DNA of 64,000 bases, taken from assembly GCA_001648575.1 (NCBI GenBank), contig LQXN01000057.1, positions 108,532 through 172,531 on the forward strand, read 5' to 3'. Positions 8,992 through 18,065 of the stretch are shown piece by piece. The notes beneath the pieces were generated by a model. It had not been told where the DNA came from. It searched no databases and was given only the letters and a program-made list of their open reading frames with translations. The position numbers and the translations under genes were made by a program. Within the stretch, counting starts at the first letter, position 1; each line of letters begins with the position of its first letter. The DNA is from Sutcliffiella horikoshii DSM 8719 (GTDB lineage Bacteria; Bacillota; Bacilli; Bacillales; Bacillaceae_I).

Positions 8992-9074
8992 GGGACAGGC
9001 ACCGTGTCACAGTTTGGGGCGGCTTGCCTGTCCTCTCAGTCCTTGTTTAGTCAAAAGTCCAAAGTGCCTGTCCC
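8992..9074. repeat. REP-like palindromic intergenic element
   Basis: GGGACAGGCAC (8992-9002) recurs as its exact complement GTGCCTGTCCC (9064-9074), with further GCCTGTCC and GTCAC fragments between. Elements with such GGGACAGGCAC ends are, from memory, common between genes of Bacillaceae. It lies between convergent genes and may also act in termination. Confidence 0.65.
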
Positions 9075-9099
9075 GGCACCCCCTTTGTCCCCGAAGCCC

Positions 9100-10197
9100 T
9101 TAAATCTTCTTCAACAGCCAATTAATTTTTTGTCTATCAAACTTCTCATATCCCTGCATCTCTCCCCATTCCTTTGTTTGGTGGTTATCTTCATGCGAGG
9201 GATCGTTTATGATAGCCAGAAACGTCTCAAAGCCCATTTCTCCTCCTACATCTTCGGGCGGTGCATCTCCTTCACCCTCATTACAAGTCGAATAGTTAAC
9301 ATTGTAGTCGTTTATGATTTCTTCTACTTCAATTATGTGTTTCCAGCCATCACCGAAATCATAATTGTAAACAATATGGGACTTTGCAAAATCCTTCAGT
9401 CTAAGTCCGGTTTCCATTTTCATCGGAACCTCGCCCTGATAGGATAATGATTCCTCACTACAGACCAGATTAAGGTCCGGGCGGTCTTTCCATCCAGAGC
9501 CATCATCTTTCTTTTCAAATACCTCATAGTCATGGAGATGGCTGTTTTGCCAAGAGAAAGCAGTCTGCAAAACCTCATGCAGTTCGGGAAAAGTAATGGC
9601 TACAGGAACTGTGATCCTCCTCCAAACCGAGTGGTGTTCAAGTTCTAATGTGACTTTCAGCACCAGCGCTTCCGTGTCAAAAATTGGCTTACCTAAAAAA
9701 TCCTGTAAGTCTTTATACATCTTTTCATTGGGTTTGAAATAGGCATTCTTACCTTCTCCAACCAACATCGAGCTGATCCATTTGCTCATTCCGACCTGCA
9801 CGATTACATTTGGATCCCATAGCCTCTCACCAAAATGCACCTCTTCACAAGCCTTATTCAGCCGTGCGACCAACTTGCGATCCTTGGTTTTTGCATAGTT
9901 CATACTGGATGTAGTCTGAAGATACTTATCGATGACCTCATCTTTAATCGACTCAGCCTGAAACATCTCCCGGATTGCATCCTTGATCAGGGTGTCAAAA
10001 CGCTTCTTATCTTTCGCTTTCAATCCATAAAGAACAATAGCATAACGGTTCTTATCATTAACCAAGACAAAAAACTTTTCCCTGCCAAACTTTAAAAAAT
10101 TCGCGTGCCATGCGAGAAGTGGCTCGTATTCACCATCCGGCTCACCAGGAATCATTTTCAATTCATCGAACAGCTTCTTCGTGCACTGAATTAACAT
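9100..10197 (-). CDS. Plasmid pRiA4b ORF-3-like protein with N-terminal DUF6933-type domain
   Basis: The 365-residue protein has two parts. The N-terminal 160 residues (MLIQCTKKLFDELKM, then ENKNRYAIVL-like strands) resemble the DUF6933 domain. The C-terminal half has the pRiA4b ORF-3/TnpR-like pattern: LELEHHSVWRRITVP, AFSWQNSHLHDYEVF, YNYDFGDGWKHIIEVE and CNEGEGDAPPEDVGG. Function is unknown; the C-terminal domain was first noted in plasmid and IS1096 passenger genes, but no transposase or terminal repeat is near, so this is probably a stable chromosomal gene. AAAGGAGAG precedes the ATG. It appears monocistronic. Confidence 0.85.
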   Translation of the reverse strand: MLIQCTKKLFDELKMIPGEPDGEYEPLLAWHANFLKFGREKFFVLVNDKNRYAIVLYGLKAKDKKRFDTLIKDAIREMFQAESIKDEVIDKYLQTTSSMNYAKTKDRKLVARLNKACEEVHFGERLWDPNVIVQVGMSKWISSMLVGEGKNAYFKPNEKMYKDLQDFLGKPIFDTEALVLKVTLELEHHSVWRRITVPVAITFPELHEVLQTAFSWQNSHLHDYEVFEKKDDGSGWKDRPDLNLVCSEESLSYQGEVPMKMETGLRLKDFAKSHIVYNYDFGDGWKHIIEVEEIINDYNVNYSTCNEGEGDAPPEDVGGEMGFETFLAIINDPSHEDNHQTKEWGEMQGYEKFDRQKINWLLKKI

Positions 10198-10336
10198 CGA
10201 GACTCTCCTTTAAATACATTTTGTTGCTTTGATTCTATCATAGTGGTGGGGTGGGGAGGCAAATGGGGGGAGTGAGCACGTTTATGCGAGAAGTGACATA
10301 AAGCAGAATATATCAGAGGAAAATGTCCTTACTACT

Positions 10337-11194
10337 TCACCCTGCCTTGGTATACCTGCAAACAGGATATCCACTGCAGCCATAAAACAAACCAAATTTG
10401 CCTTTCTTAATTGCGAGTTGGCCACCACATTTAGGGCATATTTCGGCACTTTTATGGATATCTGACTGATGCTTAGTCACCGGCTTATGCACAAGGTTTT
10501 CCCGTTTCTTATCTTTTATCGCATCCACATGTCTTCTATAAATAAGTTTCTTTTGTTTTCTATCTTTTATAATCAATTGTTCTAAAGCCTTGTTAATATT
10601 CTGCAATTCTTCCTCACTTACTTGACGCTCTAAAGACTCTTTTATAACCTTGTTCAGCTGGGGAATTTGTATAACCCTTGCCGTGCTGAAATCATCTTCA
10701 AATTTCAACGTAGATCTGCTTGAGAAAGCAACAACTGATTGAAAATTATGATGTTCTCCAAGGTATCCCCTCAAAGCTTGAATATGTCCATAATTCTGCC
10801 AAATTGGGTTAAAAAATTTCTCTTTCCGCTTATAGATCACCTGTGTCCAATGACGCTGGTTCTCCTTCCCGAAAATCCATCCATCATAATGCTTTGTTTC
10901 GATAACAAAGATTCCTGTCGGAGATGTTACCACATGATCCACTTGGGCAGTTCCGCCTTTTTCATTTGGTACATATAAATCATGATACACCTTAAACAAA
11001 GGACCCAACTTCTCTAATTCCCTGTTCACAGCCCTCTCCCCAATTGCCCCTTTTATCCGTGGAAAGTTGACTCTTAAATAAATCATTCCTGCAAAAAGGA
11101 AAAACGGCAAAACTATTGGAACTATCGCAAACAATAATGGAAATAAAATAATAATTCCTATTGATTTAACTACGGCCTTCTGCAGATTTGACAA
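10337..11194 (-). CDS. NERD domain protein with C-terminal zinc ribbon
   Basis: The 285-residue protein starts with one or two membrane helices (residues about 10-38), then a NERD (nuclease-related) domain from about residue 50 (GERAVNRELEKLG ... NEKGGTAQVDHVVTSPTGIFVIETKHY). The D, E and K of the latter stretch correspond to the restriction-endonuclease-like core. It ends with a topoisomerase-type zinc ribbon (CPKCGGQLAIKKGKFGLFYGC ... CRY). It may act on DNA at the membrane, but no activity is established. The start is TTG with GAGGTG just upstream; no ATG fits. It stands alone. Confidence 0.9.
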   Translation of the reverse strand: MSNLQKAVVKSIGIIILFPLLFAIVPIVLPFFLFAGMIYLRVNFPRIKGAIGERAVNRELEKLGPLFKVYHDLYVPNEKGGTAQVDHVVTSPTGIFVIETKHYDGWIFGKENQRHWTQVIYKRKEKFFNPIWQNYGHIQALRGYLGEHHNFQSVVAFSSRSTLKFEDDFSTARVIQIPQLNKVIKESLERQVSEEELQNINKALEQLIIKDRKQKKLIYRRHVDAIKDKKRENLVHKPVTKHQSDIHKSAEICPKCGGQLAIKKGKFGLFYGCSGYPVCRYTKAG

Positions 11195-11473
11195 CCCGGC
11201 ACCTCATTTTTTGGAATATTTTTATACAATTCCAATAATAGGGTATCAGGTAAGATTAATCTAGTATTTTTTGTAAAATTAATAGTAGTAAAGGACTACC
11301 CTAAAGGTGGCGAAACGTGATGTTTGGGATTCTAAAACCGTCTAAAACCTCAGCGCATAAAACAAATACAATGAGGAAAAATATCACAATATCTTTTCGT
11401 CAAGGTTGGTTAGTTTTTAATGATGAAATAACCACAATCTTTGAGAAAAGAGCCTTTCCTAAAGGAGAACAGC

Positions 11474-12262
11474 ATGGATAATTTCAGCAATGACAACACA
11501 GCAAGAAGATATAGAGCCCATGTCAGTATACTAGGAACAACTCAGCTTCATCTTAAAAACCCTTATATCATGGCTTGGTGGAGTGCTGCTTTTCCTGGGT
11601 TTGGACATCTTCTTTTATCCAAATATATTAGGGGATTCGTACTGTTTATCTGGGAGGTTTTGGTCAATATTAAATCCCATGTTAATTCTGCAATGATTTA
11701 TTCTTTTCAAGGCGATATTGATAAAGCAAAAGAGGTTTTGGATACCCAATGGTTATTAATTTATATTCCAGTCTATATATTTGCAATCTGGGATAGTTAT
11801 CGGACAACTGTTGATATGAATAAAGTTTTTGTATTGGCAGAACGAGAAGAGCATAGGTTCAATACTTTTAGTATAGGTGCACTTGAAGTGAATTATTTAG
11901 ATAGAAGAAATCCCATAATGGCAGTCATATGGTCATTTTTCATTCCAGGTTTAGGACAGCTTTATATACATAGAATTGTAACGGCATTTTTCGTCATCAT
12001 ATGGCTGGTTGTCTTTTTTTATTATTCCCACGGTCTGGAGGCTATTTCCTTATTGTTTTTAGGAGAAATTGAAAAGGCTACGGCGGCCATTGATCCAGAA
12101 TGGCTCTTGTTCTTACCATCTTTATATGGTTTTGCCATTTATGATTCTTATATTAATTCGGTTGAAAATAATAAATTATACGATAAAGAACAACGCAGTT
12201 TTTTTATTGATAAGTATCAATCTTCATCCTTTAAGGTATTAAAAGGAAAAAAGGTGGAATAA
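11474..12262 (+). CDS. Membrane protein of two tandem PGxG modules, unknown function
   Basis: I do not recognise a named family. The 262-residue protein is an internal duplication. Module 1 (about residues 30-120) has NPYIMAWWSAAFPGFGHLLL, a long helix, an acidic DIDKAKEVLDTQW stretch and IFAIWDSYRTTVDMNK. Module 2 (about 135-235) repeats the order with NPIMAVIWSFFIPGLGQLYI, EIEKATAAIDPEW and GFAIYDSYINSVENNK. Each module has about two membrane segments, recalling TM2-type proteins. AAAGGAGAAC precedes the ATG at 11474. The next gene begins 2 bp after its stop, so the two are cotranscribed and probably act together at the membrane. Confidence 0.8.
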   Translation: MDNFSNDNTARRYRAHVSILGTTQLHLKNPYIMAWWSAAFPGFGHLLLSKYIRGFVLFIWEVLVNIKSHVNSAMIYSFQGDIDKAKEVLDTQWLLIYIPVYIFAIWDSYRTTVDMNKVFVLAEREEHRFNTFSIGALEVNYLDRRNPIMAVIWSFFIPGLGQLYIHRIVTAFFVIIWLVVFFYYSHGLEAISLLFLGEIEKATAAIDPEWLLFLPSLYGFAIYDSYINSVENNKLYDKEQRSFFIDKYQSSSFKVLKGKKVE

Positions 12263-12263
12263 A

Positions 12264-12728
12264 ATGATGCAATTATTTTCAACTTTTGAACATTCTACAC
12301 AAATAGAAATGGCTATATCCACCCTTGAAAAGAAGGGTATTGAAAGGGAAAATATATTTGTGGTCCCCCTTGATAACAGACAGGAGAATCATAAGTTGTT
12401 TGATACCCTTAATCGTTCGGACGGAACTTCTCTTATTGATATCGGAGCGGCACTCGGGACGGCTCTTTCCGTTATTGGCGCAAGTATTGGGTTCAAACTG
12501 GCATGGGGACCAATCTACTGGGGATTAATAGGTGCAACTGGAGGGTTTATTATAGGTCTTGCCATTCGCCTCTTTACCGAAAAGGTTGTAAAAAAGAAAC
12601 GCAGGCTGTTAAAAGGATTTCACTCCGAAATAATTGTGATTGTCGATTGCGATGTTGCACAGGCAGAGCTTGTTGAAAACATCCTTTTTGGCCACTATGC
12701 TCTGGGAGTAGCAAAAATAAAGGGATAA
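12264..12728 (+). CDS. Small membrane protein with glycine-rich hairpin, unknown function
   Basis: The 154-residue protein begins with a soluble ferredoxin-like stretch (LFSTFEHSTQIEMAISTLEKKGIERENIFVVPLD), continues with a glycine-rich double membrane span (about residues 58-105: IGAALGTALSVIGASIG, then GLIGATGGFIIGLAI) and ends with a second soluble strand-helix unit (SEIIVIVDCDVAQAELVENIL). This resembles the general-stress-protein/DUF1269 layout, in which a glycine hairpin is placed between two half-domains, but the match is only by eye. It is translationally close to the upstream tandem-module membrane protein. ATG at 12264 or 12267 are both possible. Confidence 0.75.
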   Translation: MMQLFSTFEHSTQIEMAISTLEKKGIERENIFVVPLDNRQENHKLFDTLNRSDGTSLIDIGAALGTALSVIGASIGFKLAWGPIYWGLIGATGGFIIGLAIRLFTEKVVKKKRRLLKGFHSEIIVIVDCDVAQAELVENILFGHYALGVAKIKG

Positions 12729-12766
12729 ATAATAGTTGATATTATTTCAATATATCATGCACAGAT

Positions 12767-12854
12767 AGTCGATATATAACGAATGGTTTTTTGTCTCTAT
12801 ACACCAACAACTAATAAGTGATTAATCAAACGTTTGTTTGAAAATTATTATATA
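12767..12854. repeat. AGTCGATAT-AAACGTTTG dispersed element, copy B
   Basis: AGTCGATAT begins at 12767 and TCAAACGTTTGTTTGA at 12826, again 59 bp apart. The flanking match to copy C (ATTAATCAAACGTTTGTTTG) is 20 bp long. It sits between convergent genes in a 254-bp gap together with the ROK-operon terminator. Confidence 0.75.
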
Positions 12855-12949
12855 ATACTGATTTTCTATGACTTCATCTGGGTAGTATTGTTCAAGTTTG
12901 CAGAGATAACCCTCCCTGCAAATCCCACTTCTATGTAAAAAAGAAGTGG

Positions 12950-12979
12950 CGGGTCAAGGTACTTATTTCCCTTGACCCG
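12950..12979 (-). terminator. Terminator of the leftward catabolic operon
   Basis: A 10-bp CGGGTCAAGG/CCTTGACCCG stem lies 3 bp past the ROK stop codon, and minus-strand T residues (CTTCTTTTTT) follow shortly after. Confidence 0.85.
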
Positions 12980-12982
12980 TCT

Positions 12983-13912
12983 TCATTCCCCCAGCATTCC
13001 TGCTCCGATAAGTCCGCTTTCTGTGCTCATTTGTGATAGTTCAATTTTTACATCATTAATTAATGACTGTAAGCCGATGGTTTGGATCTTCTTTTGTAAA
13101 AGTTCAATGATCCATTGACCGTTTTCCATGACGCCTCCACCGAGCACAATGATTTGTGGATTGAAGGTATGGATGAGATTGACTACACCATGTGCCAAAC
13201 CTGTAATCATTGTATGCACAACCTGTTTCGCCATCGCATCCCCTTCATGGTAAAGCTGGAACGTTTGTTGGCTAGTAATAGGGAGAGATGATCCGCTACT
13301 TGGATTTTGAAGTTGCATAAGGTTTTCCATCCTTTTCGCCACCCATGTCCCTGATGCATATGTCTCAAGGCACCCCCGCATTCCACAGTTACATTGTTCT
13401 CCATTCATATCAAGTGTCATATGCCCAAGTTCTGCTGCCCCGCCCCATGCACCACGTAAAAGAGCGCCATTTGATATGACTCCACCGCCGACACCAGTAC
13501 CAAGGGCAAGGCATACAACTTCTTTATATCCTTGCGCTGCACCAAGTTGATGCTCTGCTAAAGTTAATACATTCACATCGTTATCTATGTAGATAGGTAA
13601 ATGGGTATATTTCTCCACTTCTTCACGTAAAAAAACATCCCCCCAATCTTTAATATTGGTCGTGCCGGACAACACAACTCCCTTAATGAAATCTACTTGG
13701 CCAGCAGTGCCTATGCCAATCTTCTCAAGTGGGATTGTCTCTGTATTTGCCCATTCGGTCATTTTCAAGATTGCTTCCTTTAAGAGAATTAATATCTCGT
13801 CCCTCCCAAGTTCAGGGGTTGGAATTTTTCGTTTATATAGAACCTCACCGTTTTTACTTACAATACCTGCAAGAATTTTGGTGCCACCTATATCAACGCC
13901 AATGGAATACAT
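12983..13912 (-). CDS. ROK family sugar kinase
   Basis: The 309-residue cytoplasmic kinase shows the ROK hallmarks: N-terminal phosphate loop SIGVDIGGTKILAGI, catalytic DNDVNVLTLAE, GTGVGGGVI and the zinc motif GHMTLDMNGEQCNCGMRGCLE (one His and three Cys). ROK kinases phosphorylate glucose, GlcNAc, ManNAc or fructose at O6 or an equivalent position; the subtype cannot be fixed here. Because nanE and a hexosaminidase are in the same operon, an amino sugar such as ManNAc or GlcNAc is the likeliest substrate (inference). GGAGGG precedes the ATG at 13912; in-frame upstream starts run into the GNAT gene. It is the last gene before the terminator. Confidence 0.92.
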   Translation of the reverse strand: MYSIGVDIGGTKILAGIVSKNGEVLYKRKIPTPELGRDEILILLKEAILKMTEWANTETIPLEKIGIGTAGQVDFIKGVVLSGTTNIKDWGDVFLREEVEKYTHLPIYIDNDVNVLTLAEHQLGAAQGYKEVVCLALGTGVGGGVISNGALLRGAWGGAAELGHMTLDMNGEQCNCGMRGCLETYASGTWVAKRMENLMQLQNPSSGSSLPITSQQTFQLYHEGDAMAKQVVHTMITGLAHGVVNLIHTFNPQIIVLGGGVMENGQWIIELLQKKIQTIGLQSLINDVKIELSQMSTESGLIGAGMLGE

Positions 13913-13932
13913 TCCTGTCCCTCCTTTCCCCT

Positions 13933-14871
13933 CTAGATGATTTTTTTGGCATGCACATATTTTTTCCAAGGTTGGAAGCCAAACTTCCCATAATAGCTTA
14001 ATAGTATGGTCCAATCGACTACCATATCCTCTACCCCATCCTGCTGGAGGGAAAGGACTATTTTTTCGAAAAACGCGGTACCAAGCCCTTTTCTCTGGTA
14101 AGCTTTTGCGACTCCAATGGGACCGAGACCACCGTATTTCTCTCCAAGAAGACCTTTCCAATAAACACTTGGACCCAACCCATCTTCCTGAAAGGAGTAG
14201 GTATGGGCAAAGCCAATAAGGGAACCTTCTTTAAAAAGGCCCATCGTCCCCCTTACACTTCCTTCCCGTTCAAGCAAGGTAACAGTGTCCTCGTACCAAC
14301 GCAAACTAAAATTCTTTTTGATTAAAAAAAGCAGATTTTCCTTTTCTTCTTCTCTTAATCTTCTAGCCGTATATTTTTCATCAAGTTCATATTTTGGATG
14401 ATAAGCAGAGATGTTAGCGATTAAATCAAACGCATTCCCTTCAACTCTATAGCCCTTTTGCGAAAAGAAACGAATGGTTTCTGCTTTTTCGTCCGGAAGA
14501 CCCGGAAACAAATGTCCGGGATCTGTCCCTATTAATATCTCTGCATCAGAAGATAAATGCTCTTCAAAGGCCAGGAGCAGGCGGCTTCCAATCCCTTTTC
14601 TTTGGAAGTCCCTTTCGACAAGCATGGCACTGATCCACACTTTTTTTCCGGAAGGATGCTTCTTGGCCATTAAAAATCCTACCAACTTCTTCCCTGCAAA
14701 AGCAAGGAAGGATCGGTTCAAGTCAAGTAAGGGATGGTCCAATAAATTTTGATTTAATAATCTTTTAGAGATAGGAAAATCATGTTTCAGGTTACGATTC
14801 CAAAGGTGGAATATTGCTGCGCTTGGATTATTTTTAGCTTTTGACAGAGGATAAAGGTGAATATCACTCAT
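13933..14871 (-). CDS. Tandem GNAT N-acetyltransferase
   Basis: The 312-residue cytoplasmic protein contains two GNAT domains in tandem. The first (about residues 1-165) has the acetyl-CoA loop RDFQRKGIGSRLL; the second (about 170-312) has AKAYQRKGLGTAFF. Its start codon overlaps the GH3 stop (ATGA), so it is coupled to the hexosaminidase gene. In this setting it could acetylate an amino sugar or a de-N-acetylated product inside the cell, but no substrate is shown by the sequence. Similar tandem GNATs often occur beside GH3/DUF4127 genes in my recollection; this needs a genome-neighbourhood count. Confidence 0.85.
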   Translation of the reverse strand: MSDIHLYPLSKAKNNPSAAIFHLWNRNLKHDFPISKRLLNQNLLDHPLLDLNRSFLAFAGKKLVGFLMAKKHPSGKKVWISAMLVERDFQRKGIGSRLLLAFEEHLSSDAEILIGTDPGHLFPGLPDEKAETIRFFSQKGYRVEGNAFDLIANISAYHPKYELDEKYTARRLREEEKENLLFLIKKNFSLRWYEDTVTLLEREGSVRGTMGLFKEGSLIGFAHTYSFQEDGLGPSVYWKGLLGEKYGGLGPIGVAKAYQRKGLGTAFFEKIVLSLQQDGVEDMVVDWTILLSYYGKFGFQPWKKYVHAKKII

Positions 14872-16460
14872 GACTTTACCTTTGACTCTAATAATGTTAC
14901 TGGTGATGTTCCTTTAAAGGGCTGGTCTCCTTCCAAAAGGTTTTTCAATCCCTTCATTACCTGATCTGTGTAACTGAAGGTGGTAATATAGGTGCTCAGA
15001 TCAACTGGAAGGTATTCGATAATTTGCGGATTCCATAAAGAAACGACGATTATGTTCTTGGTTTTCTTTTTCAAAGCCAGTATTAGATCCACCCAAGTTT
15101 TACTTAGTTCTCTTCGTTCATTGATCATTAGAACCACATACTGGTTATGATTAACCGTTGTTGGTAATTCCAGAATTTCTCTTGAATCTGGATTCGCACC
15201 TGCTAGATAATAGACGTCGTACTTATCTTTGTTGAACAGCTTATGCACAATGGATTGGCGGTCCCCCGTGTAATTCTCATCATTATAGGATTTTTGACTG
15301 ATAATGCTGATTGTTTCATTTACAGGCAGTGGTAAAAGGGGCGTCCGATCAAAATGTAAGGTGATCCCTTCTAAAGCGATTTGATACATTTTATCTTGGA
15401 AATCATGTTGTTGAAAGTAAGCAAGGTCTACATTGGACCCTGCTGTATCTGCAATCCACTTTTCTTTTGAGGTAAGGATTCTATTTACCGCCAAATCCAC
15501 GACAGCTTCATCAAGGGTTCCTTCGTTCACTGCATGTTCCACCGCCTCCATCATCTTCTGCTGTGATTCGACATCTTTCCCACATGCAAGGATGATATCC
15601 GCTCCCGCCTTAACCGCTTTTACAGTACCTGCCTCTCTCCCGAAAAACTTGGATATGGCATGCATCTCCATTGAGTCGGTAATAATAAGCCCCTCAAACC
15701 TATACTTTGTCCGAAGAAGATCCTTTAAAAAGTAGGAACTTAATGTAGCCGGATTTTCCGGGTCAAGCAACGGATATAGAATATGAGCGGTCATAATGGC
15801 CTCCATGCCATCATTCATGCAATCAAGAAACGGAAGCAGCTCAAATTGCTCCAGTTTCTCTAGATCCTTCTCCACTTTCGGCAGGCTTAGATGGGAATCC
15901 AAGGCTGTATCCCCATGTCCGGGAAAATGCTTTCCTACCGCAAGCACCCCAGAGTCATGATAGCCCCGGACACTCTCTCTTCCGAGTTCACTTACTTTCT
16001 CTGGTGATTCCCCATAAGAACGCGCACCAATGACAGGGTTTTTAGGATTATTATTTACATCAATATTGGGAGCAAAGTTCATGTTAAAGCCCAGTTTTTT
16101 CAATTGTAAGCCCATTATATAGGAGGCATCGTAGGCATTTTGTGTATGTTGCGCAGCTCCTATAATCATATTCCCTGGAGACAGCGTCATGCCTTTCCAT
16201 AGATAGGCGATCCCCCCTCCTTCTTGATCAATGGAAATCCATAGTGGGGGTCTTCCATGTTCCCTTGCTACTCGCTGGATATTTTTATTCAGTTGGATTA
16301 CTTTTTCAAAGTCCCTCAAATTCCGTTGAAAAAGAATGACACCCCCGACATTCAACTCGATGATGGCCATTTCTAACTCGCGAGACATTTCCTCTCCACC
16401 AAAGGCAATGATAAACATCTGACCGATTCTCTCTTTTAAAGACCAACCTTTCGTTTCCAC
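14868..16460 (-). CDS. GH3 beta-N-acetylhexosaminidase, NagZ-like, cytoplasmic
   Basis: The 530-residue enzyme matches the NagZ branch of GH3. The (beta/alpha)8 domain carries the GlcNAc-specific KHFPGHGDTALDSH loop with the general acid/base His-Asp pair, and the nucleophile Asp in GLIITDSMEMHAI. A C-terminal alpha/beta domain (about residues 370-520) follows, as in B. subtilis NagZ. No signal peptide is present (METKGWSLKERIGQMF), so it acts inside, unlike the secreted B. subtilis NagZ. It should release terminal beta-GlcNAc-type residues from imported oligosaccharides. The start is GTG at 16460 with AAGGAGGAATA upstream. It lies 12 bp after the DUF4127 gene. Confidence 0.92.
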   Translation of the reverse strand: METKGWSLKERIGQMFIIAFGGEEMSRELEMAIIELNVGGVILFQRNLRDFEKVIQLNKNIQRVAREHGRPPLWISIDQEGGGIAYLWKGMTLSPGNMIIGAAQHTQNAYDASYIMGLQLKKLGFNMNFAPNIDVNNNPKNPVIGARSYGESPEKVSELGRESVRGYHDSGVLAVGKHFPGHGDTALDSHLSLPKVEKDLEKLEQFELLPFLDCMNDGMEAIMTAHILYPLLDPENPATLSSYFLKDLLRTKYRFEGLIITDSMEMHAISKFFGREAGTVKAVKAGADIILACGKDVESQQKMMEAVEHAVNEGTLDEAVVDLAVNRILTSKEKWIADTAGSNVDLAYFQQHDFQDKMYQIALEGITLHFDRTPLLPLPVNETISIISQKSYNDENYTGDRQSIVHKLFNKDKYDVYYLAGANPDSREILELPTTVNHNQYVVLMINERRELSKTWVDLILALKKKTKNIIVVSLWNPQIIEYLPVDLSTYITTFSYTDQVMKGLKNLLEGDQPFKGTSPVTLLESKVKS

Positions 16461-16472
16461 CGCTATTCCTCC

Positions 16473-18050
16473 TTATAAACTTTTTTCTACTTTCTCCATT
16501 TTCTCATTGAGGGAGAGCGTAAACCCTACCTCAAACATCCGTTTCCAAGGTAGATGGACATCATTTATTTGAATCGACCCTTCATTCAGGTCGAATAAGT
16601 ATTTTTCTATGAAGCCTTCCATTTTTCGGTTCACAAGCTCTGTTACCTCTTCCAAGTGACCGCCCAAATAACGTGGTGTCAGACCCATCGTCGGCAACAC
16701 TTCATAGGAGACATATTTTCGGACAACGGACTGGTAACCCCAGTCCTCGACAAGACGGGAATAAAAGAAAGTCCTGCTGGCTTTTTCATGGTACGGCAGT
16801 GTTTCTTCACCTTTATAGTAGGAAGCAATAATGGCATGCGCAACAACAGTACCCATTGTATTTCCATTCGTATTCCAACCCGCATAAGCAAGTAAATCAC
16901 CTAGTATACCCTGCTTTTGCAGCAGCTGAAGCAAAGAATGATCACCGCCATTACAAATCGCCACATCAGCAAGGGCCACATTTATCCCCTTGCCTAATTG
17001 GTGTTTCATAGCTTGAACGAATTCCCTGATATTTACCTCTGAAAAATAGGAACGATGCCTCTTTTCCATGGCAAAGCTTGATTCAGCCATATATTTTTGG
17101 CCTTCTGCAGGGGAATGGACCATTAACAACACATTGTTTTGGTTCTCATCCCTGACAATGACCCCTCCTGCAGCCGTAATATGAGATTTAATACTTTCCG
17201 AGAGGCTTCTGTCCTCATATCGAGGAATAATGAAGGGACCTTTTGTTGAAGAGTAGCGCAATGCTATTTCAGGTGTATAACTGTGTGATTCACAAAATAC
17301 CCGGGCAAAGAGCGTGCAGGCAATTTCATCTGCACCAGGATAGATCGCTATTCGATCAAGTAGATTTTTCCGATCGACCTCAAGCATAAGCTGACGTTGT
17401 TCTTTGGCGGTAAAGCCGTATTCGGAATTATCATCTAATGGAATAATAAGATAATCAATCAACTCGCTATCTACCATTTGCAGTATCTGGCTAGTGACAG
17501 AATGGTTTACCTTTCTCCGCTCAAAATAATCCCATTTCACCTCTTCGGGAAGCATCTCCAATATTTTTGTGTATTCCTCTAACTCTTCATTGTCTGCGAG
17601 ATTCTGTTCTTTCTTGTCTGTCAACCAGCCTAAGCGATAAATGTACTCTCCATATTGTTCATAATAATCTGGCTCCTCTTCGCTGCTGCTATAGGCTGGA
17701 ACACGCATGATCAAGTTGTAGGCAAAAACCTTAAGGCTTGGATTCACTCTCTTGATCTCTTGGATGATTTCTAGGCTTTTTAAGCAATCTTGGAGGGTGA
17801 GCGTATGAAGGCGTGACGGTACAATCCCGCCATAAATCAGCATATCTATAGATACAATTAAATAGTCTGCTTGTTTTGCTTCGTCTTTTAGCCAATTGTG
17901 TAAAAGTGTTACTTTTGCAGGCTTTTTCATTTCTCCAAGCAATTCTCGGCCAGGGACTACCATTTCCATATCGGTCATGTTTGCCAATGCTTGTGGGTAC
18001 TGCAGATTGCATGGACGTTCGTCTAGCGGAATATGAATTACCTTACTCAT
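16473..18050 (-). CDS. DUF4127 family protein
   Basis: The 525-residue cytoplasmic protein begins IHIPLDERPCNLQYPQALA, the hallmark of DUF4127 (PF13552). Other conserved-looking blocks are VSIDMLIYGGIVPSR, AYNLIMRVPAYSS, IIPLDDNSEYGF, YPGADEIACTLFAR, DVAICNGGDHSLL and AYAGWNTNGNTMG. The many Asp, Asn and His residues at strand ends suggest an enzyme, but no activity is known to me for this family. It sits between a GHL10-like hydrolase (15 bp upstream) and the GH3 enzyme (12 bp downstream), so a role in processing the same glycan is a reasonable inference. This is one of the least understood genes of the cluster. Confidence 0.88.
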   Translation of the reverse strand: MSKVIHIPLDERPCNLQYPQALANMTDMEMVVPGRELLGEMKKPAKVTLLHNWLKDEAKQADYLIVSIDMLIYGGIVPSRLHTLTLQDCLKSLEIIQEIKRVNPSLKVFAYNLIMRVPAYSSSEEEPDYYEQYGEYIYRLGWLTDKKEQNLADNEELEEYTKILEMLPEEVKWDYFERRKVNHSVTSQILQMVDSELIDYLIIPLDDNSEYGFTAKEQRQLMLEVDRKNLLDRIAIYPGADEIACTLFARVFCESHSYTPEIALRYSSTKGPFIIPRYEDRSLSESIKSHITAAGGVIVRDENQNNVLLMVHSPAEGQKYMAESSFAMEKRHRSYFSEVNIREFVQAMKHQLGKGINVALADVAICNGGDHSLLQLLQKQGILGDLLAYAGWNTNGNTMGTVVAHAIIASYYKGEETLPYHEKASRTFFYSRLVEDWGYQSVVRKYVSYEVLPTMGLTPRYLGGHLEEVTELVNRKMEGFIEKYLFDLNEGSIQINDVHLPWKRMFEVGFTLSLNEKMEKVEKSL

Positions 18051-18065
18051 GATATGATCTCTCCT

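Noticed and set aside
9100..10197. Mobile element because of pRiA4b ORF-3/IS1096-type similarity
   Set aside because: No transposase, terminal inverted repeat or target duplication is visible nearby.
13913..14161. N-terminal extension of the ROK kinase into the GNAT gene
   Set aside because: It lacks ROK features and overlaps coding sequence; the ATG at 13912 has a strong ribosome site and begins the phosphate-loop strand.
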